A DNA stretch of 22,322 nt from contig JBAZYX010000068.1 of NCBI GenBank assembly GCA_041659105.1, positions 1-22,322 of the forward strand, in the 5' to 3' direction. The stretch comes from CAIUKV01 sp041659105. Its GTDB lineage: Bacteria > Actinomycetota > Acidimicrobiia > IMCC26256 > PALSA-555. Positions within the stretch are counted from its first letter, which is position 1. The number at the start of each line of letters is the position of its first letter. Both the position numbers and the translations under genes were made by a program. A model generated the notes under the pieces. That model searched no databases. It worked only from the letters and a program-made list of their open reading frames with translations, and was not told the DNA's origin. Positions 5,502 through 13,488 of this stretch are shown here, in pieces.

Positions 5502-6803
5502 ATGGCGTGGGACTTCGAGACCGATCCCGAGTTCCAGGAGAAGCTGGACTGGGTCGACGCGTTCGTGCGGGAGGAGGTCGAGCCGCTCGACCTGCTCTGG
5601 CCGCACCTCCAGTTCCATCCGCTGGACGAGAACCGGCGCAAGGTCATCGACCCGCTGAAGGACCAGGTGCGCGCGCAGGGGCTGTGGGCCACCCACCTCG
5701 GTCCGGAGCTCGGCGGGCAGGGGTACGGACAGCTCAAGCTCGCGCTGCTCAACGAGATCCTCGGCCGGTCGCAGTGGGCCTCGCTCGTGTTCGGCTGCCA
5801 GGCGCCCGACACCGGCAACGCGGAGATCATCGCCCACTACGGCACCGACGAGCAGAAGGAGCAGTACCTCCAGCCGTTGCTCGACGGCGAGTGCTTCTCC
5901 AGCTACTCGATGACCGAGCCGCACGCCGGCGCCGACCCGACGCTGTTCAAGTGCCGCGCCACGAAGGACGGCGACCAGTGGGTCATCAACGGCTACAAGT
6001 ACTTCTCGTCGAACGCGAAGACCGCGTCCTTCCTCATCGTCATGGCGGTCACCGACCCCGAGGTGAGCGCCTACCAGGGCATGTCGATGTTCCTGGTCCC
6101 GACCGACACGCCGGGCATCGAGATCGAGCGCAACGTCGGCCTCTGGGGTGAGGCGATCAACCAGGGCTCCCACGCGCTCATCCACTACAACGAGGTGCGC
6201 GTGCCCGCCGACGCATTGCTCGGCGGTGAGGGTCAGGCGTTCGCCATCGCCCAGACCCGCCTCGGCGGCGGCCGCATCCACCACGCGATGCGGACGATCG
6301 GGATGGCCCAGAAGGCGCTCGACATGATGTGCGAGCGGGCCCTGAGCCGCCAGGTGTCGGGCAGCCTGCTGGCCGAGAAGCAGTTCGTGCAGGGCTACAT
6401 CGCCGACTCGTACGCACAGCTCGTGCAGTTCCGGCTCTTCGTGCTGTACACCGCGTGGGAGATCGACAAGTACAACGACTACAAGAAGGTCCGCAAGGAC
6501 ATCGCGGTGGCAAAGGTCGTGATGCCCACGATCCTGCACGACATCGCGTGGCGCGCGATGCAGGTGCACGGCGCGCTCGGCACCACGAACGAGATGCCAT
6601 TCTTCGGCATGATCCACGCCGCGGGCGTGATGGGCTTGGCCGACGGTCCGACCGAGGTCCACAAGGTCACGATCGCGCGTCAGGTGCTGCGCAACTACAA
6701 GGCGACCGACGGCATGTGGCCGTCGGAGTGGATCCCGGGCAAGATCGACGCCGCCCGCGCCAAGTACGCCGACTACGTCGAGCACGAAGTGGGGAACCTC
6801 TGA
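5502..6803 (+). CDS. Acyl-CoA dehydrogenase, ACAD10/11-like
   Basis: FAD-dependent acyl-CoA dehydrogenase-family enzyme, 433 residues, cytoplasmic. Visible features are the FAD/substrate segment YSMTEPHAGADPT, the beta-domain WVINGYKYFSSNA, and the C-terminal motif ADGPTEVHKVTIAR with Asp381. In classical enzymes such as MCAD the matching motif carries the catalytic Glu (YEGTSQ); ADGPxEVH with Asp is characteristic of the ACAD10/ACAD11 branch. ATG 5502 is preceded by GAGGGGGA (5489-5496); the in-frame GTG at 5478 lacks such a site. The stop overlaps the start of an APH-like kinase (TGATG). In ACAD10/11 proteins such a kinase domain is fused to the dehydrogenase, and the bacterial LvaA/LvaC levulinate enzymes are a known separate kinase and dehydrogenase. 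A role with 4-hydroxyacyl-CoA substrates is inferred from this. Confidence 0.92.
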   Translation: MAWDFETDPEFQEKLDWVDAFVREEVEPLDLLWPHLQFHPLDENRRKVIDPLKDQVRAQGLWATHLGPELGGQGYGQLKLALLNEILGRSQWASLVFGCQAPDTGNAEIIAHYGTDEQKEQYLQPLLDGECFSSYSMTEPHAGADPTLFKCRATKDGDQWVINGYKYFSSNAKTASFLIVMAVTDPEVSAYQGMSMFLVPTDTPGIEIERNVGLWGEAINQGSHALIHYNEVRVPADALLGGEGQAFAIAQTRLGGGRIHHAMRTIGMAQKALDMMCERALSRQVSGSLLAEKQFVQGYIADSYAQLVQFRLFVLYTAWEIDKYNDYKKVRKDIAVAKVVMPTILHDIAWRAMQVHGALGTTNEMPFFGMIHAAGVMGLADGPTEVHKVTIARQVLRNYKATDGMWPSEWIPGKIDAARAKYADYVEHEVGNL

Positions 6804-7825
6804 TGGATTTCGACCGCCTGTCCGCGTGGATGGACGAGATCGGTCTCGCCGGCAAGGGCGAGCCGCTGGAGCACAACTTCCTCTCCGGGGGGAGCCAGAA
6901 CGAGATCTACGAGCTGCGTCGCGGTGACCTGCACTGCGTCATCCGCATCCCGCCGCCCCACGCGCCCGCCGACCGCGACAACGGCATCCTGCGGGAGTGG
7001 CGCATCGTCGAGGCCCTCGACGGCACCGACGTGCCCCACACGGCCGCGGTCGCGATGTGCGAGGACCCGGGGGTGCTGGGCCGGAGCTTCTACCTGATGG
7101 GCTTCGTCGACGGTTGGTCGCCGATGGGCATGGTCGACAAGTTGTGGCCGGCGCCGTTCGACACCGACCTCGAGGCGCGCGCGGGGCTCGGCCTCCAGCT
7201 CGTCGAGGGCATCGCGCTGCTGTCGCGGGTCGACTGGCAGGCCAAGGGGCTCCAGGACCTCGGCCGCCCCGACGGCTTCCACGAGCGCCAGGTCGAGCGG
7301 TGGACCCGCTTCTTCGAGCGGATCAAGGGCCGTGACCTGCCCGGCATCGAGGTCGCGTCGAAGTGGCTCGAGACGCACCGGCCGATCGACTACGTCCCCG
7401 GCCTCATGCACGGCGACTACCAGTTCGCCAACGTGATGTACGAGTACGGCGCGCCGGCGAAGCTCGCCGCGCTCGTCGACTGGGAGATGGGCACGGTCGG
7501 AGACCCGAAGCTCGACCTCGGCTGGGTGATGCAGTCGTGGCCCGAGGACACGATGGCGCCGGAGGCAGCCACGTCGGGCTATGTCGACATGACCGGCATG
7601 CCGTCGCGGACGCAGATGCTCGAGCACTACTCCGCGGTGTCGGGCCGCCAGGTCGACGACATCGACTACTACGTCATCCTCGCCAAGTGGAAGCTCGCGA
7701 TCGTGCTGGAGCAGGGCTTCCAGCGCTCCGGTGACGACGAGAAGCTCCTGGCCTTCGGCCCGATCGTGCTCGACCTGATGCAGGGCGCGGCCGACCTGGC
7801 CGAGAGCACCGACTTCTCGGGCTGA
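6803..7825 (+). CDS. APH-family kinase (ACAD11 N-terminal domain type)
   Basis: Aminoglycoside-phosphotransferase-fold kinase, 340 residues. It has a conserved substrate/ATP-loop region (LSGGSQNEIYEL), the catalytic loop HGDYQFAN (His203, Asp205, Asn210) and the metal-binding VDWE (Asp226, Glu228). It is unlikely to be a resistance gene: it overlaps the acyl-CoA dehydrogenase by one base (TGATG) and matches the kinase type found fused to the dehydrogenase in ACAD10/11 proteins. In that family, as in bacterial LvaA, the kinase phosphorylates the 4-hydroxyl group of a hydroxyacyl-CoA and the dehydrogenase partner then eliminates phosphate. Applying this here is inference from family and pairing. 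Regulation should follow the operator pair at 5436-5471. Confidence 0.9.
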   Translation: MDFDRLSAWMDEIGLAGKGEPLEHNFLSGGSQNEIYELRRGDLHCVIRIPPPHAPADRDNGILREWRIVEALDGTDVPHTAAVAMCEDPGVLGRSFYLMGFVDGWSPMGMVDKLWPAPFDTDLEARAGLGLQLVEGIALLSRVDWQAKGLQDLGRPDGFHERQVERWTRFFERIKGRDLPGIEVASKWLETHRPIDYVPGLMHGDYQFANVMYEYGAPAKLAALVDWEMGTVGDPKLDLGWVMQSWPEDTMAPEAATSGYVDMTGMPSRTQMLEHYSAVSGRQVDDIDYYVILAKWKLAIVLEQGFQRSGDDEKLLAFGPIVLDLMQGAADLAESTDFSG

Positions 7826-7840
7826 CGGGGCGAGCCTCGA

Positions 7841-8818
7841 GTGCGCGCGGCCGTCTGCCCCGAGCACGGCGCCCCGGAGGTCGTGCGGATCGAGGACGTC
7901 CCGTCGCCTGCGATCGGTGCGGGACAGGTGCGGGTGGAGGTGCACGCAGCCTCGGTGAACTTCCCCGACGTCCTGATCGTCGCGAACGAGTACCAGATGA
8001 AGTCGCCCGCGCCGTTCGTGCCCGGCAGCGAGTTCGCCGGGGTCGTGCGCGAGGTGGGGGAGGGCGTGACCGACCTCGCAGTCGGGGAGCGCGTGTTCGG
8101 CACGCTGTTCGTGGGCGCGTTCGCCGAGGAAGCGGTGGCGGCCGCGAGCGCCCTCACTCGCACGCCCGACGGTGTCGACCACCGCCGGGCCGCCGCGTTC
8201 GGCGTTGCCCACCGCACCGCCTACCACACGCTCCGCACGGTGGCGTCGCTCCAGCCGGGGGAGGAGCTGATCGTCCTCGGCGCGGGCGGCGGCGTCGGGC
8301 TCGCGGCGGTGCAGCTCGGCGCCGTGCTGGGCGCGACGGTGACCGCGGTCGCGTCGTCGCCCGAGAAGCTCGCGGCCGCGTCCGCGGCCGGCGCGACGCA
8401 CCTCGTGAACCACCGCACCGGCGATCTGCGCCAGGGGCTGCGCGACGCGCTTCCCGGCGGCGCCGACGTGGTGGTCGACCCCGTGGGCGGCGACCTCGCG
8501 GAGCCCGCGTTGCGGTCGCTTCGCTACGGCGGCCGCTTCGTGACCGTGGGCTACGCGGCCGGCACGATCCCGCGGATCCCGCTCAACCTCGTGCTGCTCA
8601 AGGGCATCTGCATCCTGGGCTTCGAGTTCGGGTCGTTCATGACCCACGAGCCCGAGGCGATGCTCCGCAACGAGCAGGAGCTCCTCGCGCTGCTCGGCGC
8701 GGGCAAGGCGTCGCCCCACATCGGCGCGGCGTTCCCGCTCGCCGAGACGGCCGCCGCGTTGCGCTACGTCGCCGACGGCCACGCGATCGGCAAGGTCGTC
8801 CTCGACGTCCGGTCCTGA
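7841..8818 (+). CDS. MDR-family NADPH:quinone oxidoreductase-like protein
   Basis: Medium-chain dehydrogenase/reductase of the zinc-free quinone oxidoreductase or enoyl reductase type, 325 residues. The N-terminal GroES-like domain has the usual SVNFPDVLI and PGSEFAGVV signatures. The Rossmann domain has GAGGGVG (147-153) for NADP(H). The catalytic Cys/His zinc ligands of alcohol dehydrogenases are absent. GTG 7841 starts 15 bases after the kinase stop with a modest GGGGCGAG ribosome site, so it is probably the last gene of the dehydrogenase-kinase operon. A hairpin at 8838-8866 follows. It may reduce an enoyl or quinone intermediate of the pathway; the substrate is unknown. Confidence 0.9.
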   Translation: MRAAVCPEHGAPEVVRIEDVPSPAIGAGQVRVEVHAASVNFPDVLIVANEYQMKSPAPFVPGSEFAGVVREVGEGVTDLAVGERVFGTLFVGAFAEEAVAAASALTRTPDGVDHRRAAAFGVAHRTAYHTLRTVASLQPGEELIVLGAGGGVGLAAVQLGAVLGATVTAVASSPEKLAAASAAGATHLVNHRTGDLRQGLRDALPGGADVVVDPVGGDLAEPALRSLRYGGRFVTVGYAAGTIPRIPLNLVLLKGICILGFEFGSFMTHEPEAMLRNEQELLALLGAGKASPHIGAAFPLAETAAALRYVADGHAIGKVVLDVRS

Positions 8819-8837
8819 ATTCGCCGCTCTCGGTTCG

Positions 8838-8866
8838 CACTCGCGTCAGCGAAGCGACATCGAGTG
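8838..8866 (+). terminator. Candidate hairpin terminator after the MDR gene
   Basis: CACTCG (8838-8843) pairs with CGAGTG (8861-8866). An inner stem GTC/GAC (8845-8847, 8856-8858) continues to GC-gaa-GC, giving about 11 bp with small bulges. It lies 20 bases after the stop codon. No T-tract follows, which is common in actinobacteria. Structural inference only. Confidence 0.4.
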
Positions 8867-8949
8867 TTCATCGGGATTGTCCGCGGTTGCGCGCGCGGTG
8901 GGCGCACAATCGTGGGCAACGATGAGACGAGACAGGAGGCTCGTGAACC

Positions 8950-9216
8950 ATGCTGAAGCGCAAGGGGACCAAGGTCACGTTCGTGCTCACTGACGGAGGG
9001 CCGGTCTCGGTGGTCGGCGACTTCAACGACTGGGATCCGATGGCGCATCCCCTGAAGAAGCGCTCGAACGGCACCCGATCGGTGACGGTGCACGTCAGCC
9101 GGGGCTCTCACACCTTTCGCTACCTGGCCGACGGTGGAGCGTTCTTCGACGATCCCGACGCCGACGGGTTCGAAGCCAACGGGTACGGCGACACGCATTC
9201 GCTGATCGTCGTCTAG
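8950..9216 (+). CDS. Stand-alone CBM48-like (isoamylase N-terminal / AMPK-beta type) glycogen-binding protein
   Basis: An 88-residue protein consisting of one early-set/CBM48-like beta-sandwich. The motif VSVVGDFNDWDP (about 17-28) is the hallmark of the domain, followed by the FRYLADGG and FFDDPDADGFEANGYG segments. In glycogen-branching and AMPK-beta proteins this fold binds alpha-glucan; here it is the whole protein, without a catalytic domain or signal peptide. The ribosome site AGGAGG (8934-8939) lies 10 bases before ATG 8950. It is followed by a hairpin and then a GH3 glycosidase with its own start signals. It may mark or scaffold glycogen in the cytoplasm, which is inference. Confidence 0.88.
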   Translation: MLKRKGTKVTFVLTDGGPVSVVGDFNDWDPMAHPLKKRSNGTRSVTVHVSRGSHTFRYLADGGAFFDDPDADGFEANGYGDTHSLIVV

Positions 9217-9222
9217 CCCCGG

Positions 9223-9252
9223 ACGCCCAGCCCCGGAAGGCCGTCTGGGCGT
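9223..9252 (+). terminator. Candidate hairpin between the CBM48 gene and the GH3 gene
   Basis: ACGCCCAG (9223-9230) and CTGGGCGT (9245-9252) form a perfect 8-bp GC-rich stem with a 14-base loop, six bases after the CBM48 stop codon. No T-tract follows. It could be an intrinsic terminator or a structured intergenic region; it ends only 14 bases before the next ATG. Confidence 0.42.
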
Positions 9253-9266
9253 GCGACACTGCGTCG

Positions 9267-11795
9267 ATGACCGACGTCGACGCGCTGGTCGCGGCGCTCA
9301 CGCTCGAGGAGAAGGCCGCGCTCACCGCGGGCGAGGACCTGTGGTCCACCGTCGCGGTCGAGCGCCTGGGCATCCCGAAGATCACCGTGACCGACGGGCC
9401 GAACGGTGCACGCGGGCCCGGCATCCCCGGGATGTCGATGCAGCAGTCCACGTGCATCCCGTGCGCGTCGGCGGTCGGCGCGACGTGGGACGCCGAGCTC
9501 GCGGAGTCACTCGGCGCGCTGGTCGGCCGGGAAGCGCTCGACCGCGGCTGTCGCGTGCTCCTCGCCCCGACCGTGAACCTGCACCGGTCGCCGCTCGCCG
9601 GCCGCAACTTCGAGTGCTACTCGGAGGACCCCTTGCTCTCGGGCCGCCTCGCGGCCGGGTTCGTCCGCGGGGTGCAGGGCGAGGGAGTGGTCGCCACGGT
9701 GAAGCACCTGGTGGGCAACGAGGCGGAGTTCGAGCGCAACACGATCAGCTCCGTGATCGACGCGCGGGCCCTGCGCGAGCTGTACCTGCTGCCGTTCGAG
9801 CTCGCGGTCCGGGAGGGCGGAGCGCTGGGCCTCATGACCGCGTACAACCGGTGCAACGGACGATGGGTCACCGAGCAGGCCGAGCTGCTGCGCGACGTGG
9901 TGCGGGGCGAGTGGGGCTTCGACGGCCTGGTGATGACCGACTGGTTCGCGTTCGTCGACACCGCGGTTTCGATCGCGGCGGGGCTCGACCTCGAGATGCC
10001 GGGTCCCGGCCGTGCCTACGGACCCGCGCTCGTGGCCGCGGTGGCGGACGGCTCGGTCGCGGAGTCCGACGTCGACGCCGCGGTACGCCGGCTCCTCGGG
10101 ACGTTCGACCGCGTCGGTGCGCTCGCCGACGCGACCACGTCGAGCCCGACCGCGCCGGGTGCCGACGTCGTCGCGCTCGTGCGGCGAGCCGCCGCCGACG
10201 CGATGGTGCTGCTCCACAACGACGGGACACTTCCGCTCGACCGGTCGTCGCTGCGCTCGGTCGCGGTCATCGGACCGAACGCGGACGCAACCTGCATCAT
10301 GGGTGGTGGCTCCGCCGAGGTCACGCCGTGGGCCGTGCTGACGCCGCTCGAGGCGCTGCGGACCGCGCTCGGACCGGACCTCGACGTTCGCTACGCGCGG
10401 GGCTGCGGCATCGACCGGTCGCCGCGACCGCTGGGCTCGCCCGGGCTGCGCGCCGTCGACGGCTTCGAGGTCGAGCTCTTCTCCGCGCCGGGGCTCGAGG
10501 GAGAGGTCGTCGACCGCAGCCGCATCGAGACCCTGCGGACGTTCTTCTTCGGGCCGCCCCACCCCGATCTCGCCGGCGACGACTGGTCGATGCGGGTCCG
10601 GGGCACGGTGGTCGCGTCGGAGTCCGGCACGTTCACGCTCGCCCTGGCCCAGGGAGGCCGGGCCCGGGTGCACGTCGGTGGCCGGGTGGTGCTCGACGGC
10701 GTCGAGCACCCGCCGCCGCCGGGCGGCACCGAGTTCTTCGGCTTCGCCAGCCAGGAGCTGCTCGCCGAGGTGGCCTTCACCGTGGGCGAGCCCGTCGAGG
10801 TGGTGGTCGAGCTCAGCCCCCAGGCCGGCGGTGCCCCCGGGGTGCGGGTGGGCTTTCACCCACCCGACGTTCCCGACCTGCTCGACCGGGCCGTCGAGAC
10901 CGCCGCCGCCGCCGACGTGGCCGTGGTCGTCGTCGGGACCACGCGGGAGTGGGAGTCGGAGATGCGCGACCGGGCCGGGCTCGTGCTCCCCGGGCGGCAG
11001 GAGGAGCTGATCCGGCGGGTGGCCGCGACGGGTCGACCGACCGTCGTGGTGGTGAACGCGGGGGCGCCGGTCGACGTGTCGTGGTGCGACGACGTCGCCG
11101 CGACCCTCCAGTGCTGGTTCGGCGGGGACCAGATGGCGCCCGCGCTCGCCGATGTGCTGACGGGCGTGGCCGAGCCGGGTGGACGACTGCCGACGACGAT
11201 CCCGGTGCGGTTGGAGCACAACCCCTCGTACGACAACTTCCCGGGTGAGAACGGGGAGGTCCGCTACGGCGAGGGCGTGTTCATGGGCTACCGCGGCTAC
11301 GAGCACCGCGCCATCGCGCCGCGCTTCGCGTTCGGTCACGGCTCCGGGTACACGACCTTCACGTTCGGTGCGCCGGTGCCGGCGCGCGACACGTTCGGAC
11401 CCGAGGAGACGCTCGTGGTGTCCGTGCCGGTCACGAACACCGGCGCGCGGGCCGGTGCCGCGGTGGTGCAGGGCTACGTCACGCCGGGCGCGTCGCGCCT
11501 CGCCCGTCCGCCGAAGGAGCTCAAGGCGTTCGCGAAGGTGCGGCTCGAGCCGGGGGAGACCCGGATGGTCGACCTCGTGCTCGACGACCGGTCCTTCGCG
11601 TACTGGGACCCGGGTCAGCCCGACGGCGCGGAGATCGACGCCCGGATCGCCGCACTCGGCGGCTTCGCACCCGCGCCGGGCGAGCGCCGCGCCGCAGGCT
11701 GGCAGATCGACGCCGGCGACCACGAGATCCTGGTCGGGCGGTCGTCGGCCGACATCACGGGCCGGTGCACGGTCCGGGTCGAGGCTCCCGGATGA
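9267..11795 (+). CDS. Glycoside hydrolase family 3 beta-glycosidase with PA14 domain
   Basis: An 842-residue GH3 enzyme, probably a beta-glucosidase or beta-xylosidase acting on short oligosaccharides. Domain order: GH3 N-terminal barrel (about 1-290) with the nucleophile in VMTDWFAF (Asp225); GH3 C-terminal domain beginning around 315 (VLLHNDGTLPL); a PA14-like insertion at about 395-510 (VELFSAPGLEG to the FASQELLAEVAF region); the rest of the GH3 C-domain with the likely acid/base in REWESEMRDR (Glu563 or Glu565); then a fibronectin III-like domain (about 705-780, VPVTNTGARAG). The length and PA14-in-C-domain layout match well-known yeast and bacterial beta-glucosidases. There is no signal peptide, so it is probably cytoplasmic. 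No clear Shine-Dalgarno precedes ATG 9267; GACACT six bases upstream could be a leaderless -10. The stop overlaps the methyltransferase start. Confidence 0.94.
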   Translation: MTDVDALVAALTLEEKAALTAGEDLWSTVAVERLGIPKITVTDGPNGARGPGIPGMSMQQSTCIPCASAVGATWDAELAESLGALVGREALDRGCRVLLAPTVNLHRSPLAGRNFECYSEDPLLSGRLAAGFVRGVQGEGVVATVKHLVGNEAEFERNTISSVIDARALRELYLLPFELAVREGGALGLMTAYNRCNGRWVTEQAELLRDVVRGEWGFDGLVMTDWFAFVDTAVSIAAGLDLEMPGPGRAYGPALVAAVADGSVAESDVDAAVRRLLGTFDRVGALADATTSSPTAPGADVVALVRRAAADAMVLLHNDGTLPLDRSSLRSVAVIGPNADATCIMGGGSAEVTPWAVLTPLEALRTALGPDLDVRYARGCGIDRSPRPLGSPGLRAVDGFEVELFSAPGLEGEVVDRSRIETLRTFFFGPPHPDLAGDDWSMRVRGTVVASESGTFTLALAQGGRARVHVGGRVVLDGVEHPPPPGGTEFFGFASQELLAEVAFTVGEPVEVVVELSPQAGGAPGVRVGFHPPDVPDLLDRAVETAAAADVAVVVVGTTREWESEMRDRAGLVLPGRQEELIRRVAATGRPTVVVVNAGAPVDVSWCDDVAATLQCWFGGDQMAPALADVLTGVAEPGGRLPTTIPVRLEHNPSYDNFPGENGEVRYGEGVFMGYRGYEHRAIAPRFAFGHGSGYTTFTFGAPVPARDTFGPEETLVVSVPVTNTGARAGAAVVQGYVTPGASRLARPPKELKAFAKVRLEPGETRMVDLVLDDRSFAYWDPGQPDGAEIDARIAALGGFAPAPGERRAAGWQIDAGDHEILVGRSSADITGRCTVRVEAPG

Positions 11796-12406
11796 CCGCG
11801 TTCCCGCCGGGGTTCTTCGATCGAGCCGACCCGTCGTCCGACGCCGACTTCTACTCCTGGCCGCGGCTGGTCACCCACATCGACGCCGACGCCATCGCCG
11901 CGGTGGGTGCCCTCTACGACGAGCTCGGGATCACCGGCACGGTGCTCGACCTGATGGGGTCGTGGGTCTCGCACTTCCGGCGAGCGCCGCGGCAGCTCAC
12001 GGTGCTCGGCATGAACGCCGAAGAGCTCGCCGCCAACCCCCAGGCCCAGACGACGGTGGTGCACGACCTCAACACCGATCCGCGCCTGCCGTTCGCGTCG
12101 GCGTCCTTCGACGCCGTGGTCTGCTGCGTCTCCGTCGACTACCTCACCCGGCCCGTCGACGTCTTCGCCGACGTGGCGCGGGTGCTGCGCCCCGGAGGCC
12201 CGTTCGTGTGCACGTTCTCGAACCGGTGCTTCCCGACGCGGGCGATCCGAGGCTGGCTGTCGTCCACCGACGAGCAGCACTGCGAGATCGTCGCGACCTA
12301 CTTCCGTCTCGCCGAGGGCTGGGACGAACCGGTGGCCCAACGACTCACGCCGGCCGTGCATCCGGGGGATCCGCTCTTCGCGGTCTGGGCTTGCCGCTCG
12401 GCCTGA
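11792..12406 (+). CDS. Class I SAM-dependent methyltransferase (type 11-like)
   Basis: A 204-residue Rossmann-like methyltransferase. Motif I is the variant VLDLMGSWVSHF (51-62), in place of the glycine-rich GxGxG. Later motifs are VVHDLNTDPRLPFASASFDAVVCC (89-112, read as two adjoining segments) and RVLRPGGPFVCTFSNRCFP (130-148). The DLM-SWVSH and FSNRxFPT signatures mark a conserved bacterial/plastid family of unknown substrate. ATG 11792 overlaps the GH3 stop (ATGA), so the two are translationally coupled. Why a methyltransferase is coupled to a beta-glycosidase is unclear; modification of a released aglycone is one possibility. The gene ends 31 bases from a convergent gene. Confidence 0.88.
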   Translation: MTAFPPGFFDRADPSSDADFYSWPRLVTHIDADAIAAVGALYDELGITGTVLDLMGSWVSHFRRAPRQLTVLGMNAEELAANPQAQTTVVHDLNTDPRLPFASASFDAVVCCVSVDYLTRPVDVFADVARVLRPGGPFVCTFSNRCFPTRAIRGWLSSTDEQHCEIVATYFRLAEGWDEPVAQRLTPAVHPGDPLFAVWACRSA

Positions 12407-12437
12407 TCCCGCGAGCTCGTTGTCGACCGAACCCGCG

Positions 12438-13346
12438 TCACGGCATGAGCGACGACGCGAGCTGCTCGGTGTGCGCGAGCCACTCGTGCCGCGTCGGCGC
12501 GTGGATCCCGACGGTGGCGTGCGTCGCGCCGAGCGCGCCGAGCGCGGCGACCTCCTCGCGCAGCTGACCGAGGTCGCCGCCGGGGTCGGACGCGGCGGGC
12601 GATGTCGGCGCGAAGCAGACGTCGAGCGGTTCGGTGCGCCCGATCTCGGCCGCGTACTCACGGGCGCGCTCGAGGCGGACGCCCAGGTCGTCGAGGGTCT
12701 CGAGCTTCGGCGTCTTCAGTGCGACGGACGTGGCGGCCGGGTTGGGAAACGGGCACCAACCCTGGGCCGACTCGACGGCGCGGCGCATCGCCCGGCCGCT
12801 GTTGCCACCGATCCAGATCGGCGGGTGCGGCTGCTGCACGGGCCGCGGCTGCATCGTCGTGCCCCGCGAGCGGAAGTGGCGGCCCGTGTAGGCGACGGAA
12901 TCCTCGGTGAGCGCCCGCTGCATCACTTCGAGCGCCTCGTCGAACAGCTCGTTGCGCTCGTCGTAGTCGACGCCCAGCGCGTTGAACTCGCTGCGCAGAT
13001 AGCCGGCCGCCACGCCGAGCGTGAGCCGGCCGCCGGACAGCACGTCGAGGCTCAGCACGCTCTTGGCGGTGAGGAAGGGGTTGCGGTACGGGAGGACGAG
13101 GATGTGCGTCAGCACTCGCAGCCGCGTCGTTGCCGAAGCCGCGAACGACAGCGCGACGAAGGGGTCGAGGGCGTGGTGACCACCCGTGTCGAGCCACTGC
13201 TGGTCGCCGGCCGGGTGGTCGGTCACGTGCACCGAGTCGAAGCCGAGCGCCTCGGCGTGCTGGGCCATCTCGGCGATCGCTGTCCCCGTGAGGAACTCTT
13301 CTGGCGCGAACACATCGGTCATCGGGAGACCCAGGGCAAATCTCAT
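12438..13346 (-). CDS. Luciferase-like F420-dependent oxidoreductase
   Basis: A 302-residue TIM-barrel protein of the bacterial luciferase-like superfamily. The pattern fits the F420-dependent branch common in actinobacteria: MRFALGLPMTDVF at the start, ALGFDSVHVTDHP, THILVLPYRNPFLTAKSVLSLDVLSGGRL, GVAAGYLRSEF, and PPIWIGGNSGRAMRRA. The GVGAGW-type segment (here GVAAGY) is standard for the family. ATG at 13346 gives the usual N-terminus. It probably transfers hydride to or from F420 and a small organic substrate, which is unknown. It is a single gene with convergent and divergent neighbours, so it is not in an operon here. It may be transcribed without a leader from the -10-like box at 13353-13358. 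Confidence 0.92.
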   Translation of the reverse strand: MRFALGLPMTDVFAPEEFLTGTAIAEMAQHAEALGFDSVHVTDHPAGDQQWLDTGGHHALDPFVALSFAASATTRLRVLTHILVLPYRNPFLTAKSVLSLDVLSGGRLTLGVAAGYLRSEFNALGVDYDERNELFDEALEVMQRALTEDSVAYTGRHFRSRGTTMQPRPVQQPHPPIWIGGNSGRAMRRAVESAQGWCPFPNPAATSVALKTPKLETLDDLGVRLERAREYAAEIGRTEPLDVCFAPTSPAASDPGGDLGQLREEVAALGALGATHATVGIHAPTRHEWLAHTEQLASSLMP

Positions 13347-13352
13347 GTGCGC

Positions 13353-13358
13353 ACCCTA
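13353..13358 (-). promoter_or_regulatory. Possible leaderless -10 box for the luciferase-like gene
   Basis: On the minus strand TAGGGT (a TAnnnT hexamer) ends six bases before the ATG at 13346, with no good Shine-Dalgarno between. This arrangement is typical of leaderless actinobacterial genes. It is a short motif and the call is inference. Confidence 0.35.
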
Positions 13359-13488
13359 GGACTGCGCCGACGGCGGGTGCCCGCACTGCGGATGCACACG
13401 GGTCGAGGTCGAACATCCTCGGGAACCGGAGCCGTGGTCGCGTCGTCCAAGCCCTCGACGCCCCAGCGGGCGAAGAGGAGGGATCACC

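Noticed and set aside
6803..7825. Aminoglycoside resistance phosphotransferase
   Set aside because: The fold is APH-like, but the overlap with an ACAD10/11-type dehydrogenase and the sequence type point to acyl-CoA metabolism.
8921..8992. Short ORF overlapping the start of the CBM48-like gene
   Set aside because: It is only 23 codons, out of frame, and contains the ribosome site of the real gene; there is no independent coding signal.
9507..11723. A long minus-strand open frame opposite the GH3 gene (738 codons)
   Set aside because: It is antisense to a GH3 enzyme with all its catalytic motifs; the translation is low-complexity and rich in Arg, His, Val and Gly. The same applies to the minus-strand frames at 6773-8782, 833-2305 and 2830-4260.
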